The notes beneath the pieces are model-generated. The model had not been told where the DNA came from and made no database searches. It worked only from the letters and a program-made list of their open reading frames with translations. Positions 61,455-64,000 of a stretch of 64,000 nt of DNA are shown in pieces. This DNA is from Hirundichthys speculiger (Eukaryota; Chordata; Actinopteri; Beloniformes; Exocoetidae). The DNA lies in contig JAGFBZ010000369.1 in the NCBI GenBank assembly GCA_018398805.1, positions 248,001-312,000 of the forward strand, read 5' to 3'. Each line of letters opens with the position of its first letter. Position 1 is the first letter of the stretch. Position numbers and translations under genes: made by a program.

Positions 61455-64000
61455 AGTGACAGGAAGACTGCCGTCATCTCTGACTGGAAGACTGCCCTTA
61501 TCTCTGACTGGAAGACTGCCCTCATCTCTGACTGGAAGACTGCCCTCATCTCTGACTGGAAGACTGCCTCTCTCTGACTGGAAGACTGCCGTCATCTCTG
61601 ACTGGAAGACTGCCGTCATCTCTGACTGGAAGACTGCCGTCATCTCTGACTGGAAGACTGCCGTCGTCTCTGACTGGAAGACTGCAGTCTGACTGGAAGA
61701 CTGCCGTCATCTCTGACTGGAAGACTGCCGTCGTCTCTGACTGGAAGACTGCAGTCTGACTGGAAGACTGCCGTCATCTCTGACTGGAAGACTGCCGTCA
61801 TCTCTGACTGGAAGACTGCCGTCATCTCTGACTGGAAGACTGACGTTATCTCTGACTGGATGACTGCCGTCGTCTCTGACTGGAAGACTGCAGTCTGACT
61901 GGAAGACTGCCGTCATCTCTGACTGGAAGACTGCCGTCATCTCTGACTGGAAGACTGACGTTATCTCTGACTGGATAACTGCCGTCATCTCTGACTGGAA
62001 GACTGCAGTCTGACTGGAAGACTGCCGTCATCTCTGACTGGAAGACTGCAGTCTGACTGGAAGACTGCCGTCATCTCTGACTGGAAGACTGCAGTCTGAC
62101 TGGAAGACTGCCATTATCTCTGACTGGAAGACTGCCGTCATCTCTGACTGGAAGACTGCCGTCATCTCTGACTGGAAGACTGCAGTCTGACTGGAAGACT
62201 GCCGTCATCTCTGACTGGAAGACTGCAGTCTGACTGGAAGACTGCCATCATCTCTGACTGGAAGACTGCCCTTATCTCTGAATGGAAGAACTGCTGACTA
62301 TCTCTCTGACTGGAAGACTGCCCTCATCTCTGACTGGAAGACTGCCGTCATCTCTGACTGGAAGACTGCCGTCATCTCTGACTGGAAGACTGCCGTCGTC
62401 TCTGACTGGAAGACTGCAGTCTGACTGGAAGACCGCCGTCATCTCTGACTGGAAGACTGCCGTCATCTCTGACTGGAAGACTGCAGTCTGACTGGAAGAC
62501 TGCAGTCTGACTGGAAGACTGCCGTCATCTCTGACTGGAAGACTGCAGTCTGACTGGAAGACTGCCGTCATCTCTGACTGGAAGACTGCCCTTATCTCTG
62601 ACTGGAAGACTGCCCTCATCTCTGACTGGAAGACTGCCCTCATCTCTGACTGGAAGACTGCCGTCATCTCTGACTGGAAGACTGCAGTCTGACTGGAAGA
62701 CTGCCGTCATCTCTGACTGGAAGACTGCCCTTATCTCTGAATGGAAGACTGCCCTTATCTCTGACTGGAAGACTGCCCTCATCTCTGACTGGAAGACTGC
62801 CGTCATCTCTGACTGGAAGACTGCCGTCATCTCTGACTGGAAGACTGCCGTCATCTCTGACTGGAAGACTGCCGTCATCTCTGACTGGAAGACTGCCGTC
62901 ATCTCTGACTGGAAGACTGCCGTCGTGTCTGACTGGAAGACTGCCGCCGTCTCTTACTGGAAGACTGCCGTTATCTCTGACTGGAAAACTGCAGTTATCT
63001 CTGACTGGAAGACTGCAGTTATCTCTGACTGGAAGACTGCCATCGTCTCTTACTGGAAGACTGCTGTAATTTCTAACTGGAAGACTTCCGTCGTCTCTGA
63101 GAGGATGACTGCCGTCATCTCTGACTGGAAGACTGCCGTTATCTCTGACTGGAAGACTGCCGTTATTTCTGACTGGAAGACTGCCGTTATCTCTGAGAGG
63201 AAGACTCCCCTTATCTGACTAGAAGAGTGCAGTTATCCCTGACTGAAAGACTGCCGTTATCTTTGACTGGAAGACTGCCGTCATCTCTGACTGGAAGACT
63301 GCCGTCGTGTCTGACTGGAAGACTGCCGCCGTCTCTTACTGGAAGACTGCAGTTATCTCTGACTGGAAGACTGCAGTTATCTCTTACTGAAAGACTGCCG
63401 TTATCTCTGACTGGAAGACTGCAGTTATCTCTGACTGGAAGACTGCCGTTATCTCTGACTGGAAGACTGCCGTTATCTCTGACTGGAAGACTGCCGTTAT
63501 CTCTGACTGGAAGACTGCCGTTTTCTCTGACTGGAAGACTGCCGTCATCTCTGACTGGAAGACTGCAGTCTGACTGGAAGACTTCTGTCATCTCTGACTG
63601 GAAGACTGCCGCTATCTCTGACTGGAAGACTGCCGTTATCTCTGACTGGAAGACTGCCGTTATCTCTAAAAGGAAGACTGCCGTCATCTCTGACTGGAAG
63701 ACTGCCGTCGTGTCTGACTGGAAGACTGCCGTCGTGTCTGACTGGAAGACTGCAGTTATCTCTGAGAGGAAGACTCCCCTTATCTCTGACTAGAAGAGTG
63801 CAGTTATCCCTGACTGAAAGACTGCCGTTATCTTTGACTGGAAGACTGCCGTTATCTCTGACTGGAAGACTGCCGTAATTTCTGACTGGAAGACGTCCGT
63901 CGTCTCTGAGAGGAAGACTTCCGTCATCTCTGACCGGAAGACTGCCGTCGTCTTGACTGGAAGACTTCCTTCATCTCTGACCGGAAGACTGCCGTCATCT
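61455..64000 (+). repeat. 24-bp satellite array, over 2.5 kb, reaches the window edge
   Basis: Unit CTGACTGGAAGACTGCCGTC plus ATCT, with frequent 19-bp units lacking five bases (CTGACTGGAAGACTGCAGT). After about 62930 GTTATCT, TCTTACTGG and GAGAGGAAGAC variants appear. A block including GAGAGGAAGACTCCCCTTAT and GAAGAGTGCAGTTATCCCTG occurs at about 63195 and again at about 63765, a higher-order repeat of about 570 bp. Long open frames on both strands (8-residue repeats such as SDWKTAVI) follow from the period of 24 and are not genes. Confidence 0.95.

Noticed and set aside
61411..63793. Several long frames on both strands with SDWKTAVI or SLPVRDDG repeats
   Set aside because: 24-bp satellite; open on both strands because of its period, with no unique ends.

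Overview
The window looks like a teleost fish chromosome segment. It carries a fish-type NLR immune-receptor gene (FISNA-NACHT, exon-encoded LRRs, B30.2), a vertebrate gon4l gene split by GT-AG introns, and a very dense load of fish-type repeats: three different Tc1-like elements, several hAT elements, L2-, Rex1- and RTE-like LINEs, a Penelope-like fragment, and many micro- and minisatellites. The species cannot be fixed from this sequence.

Layout. About 1-17.9 kb has no intact gene that I recognise. It holds a Penelope-like reverse transcriptase relic (0.9-1.4 kb), a hAT transposase C-terminus (2.4-2.6 kb), local tandem and dispersed duplications (3.6-6.4 kb), and an antisense Rex1-like LINE (13.4-14.4 kb). 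About 18.3-36.3 kb is a plus-strand NLR gene: a short start exon, a CARD exon, a FISNA-NACHT exon, four LRR exons, a linker exon and a B30.2 exon. The CARD, FISNA-NACHT, first and third LRR exons are open, but single-base indels break LRR exon 2, LRR exon 4 and the B30.2 exon. The gene is therefore either a decaying pseudogene, an NLR shortened at the C-terminus, or a site of assembly indels. Its introns are packed with LINE and hAT insertions.

About 38.4-39.3 kb is a deleted Tc1 element. About 39.6-64 kb is the 5' half of gon4l (zebrafish ugly duckling, a nuclear chromatin regulator) on the plus strand. Twelve coding exons were placed by splice sites, phase and similarity to vertebrate GON4L. 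All are open and the gene runs off the right edge.

Most notable observation: six of the nine long gon4l introns carry a different tandem repeat (units of 17, 21, about 50-65, 3, 39 and 21/24 bp) beginning within about 40 nt of the 5' splice site. The window also has unusually clean transposition records: a Tc1 inserted in a 3-bp-TSD MITE with an unoccupied paralogous copy 6 kb away; a hAT element nested in one arm of a long palindromic element whose other arm keeps the empty site; a hAT element with exact 8-bp target duplication 18 nt inside an NLR intron; and a hAT MITE with exact 8-bp duplication inside an L2 LINE. I saw no CRISPR array, tRNA or rRNA.
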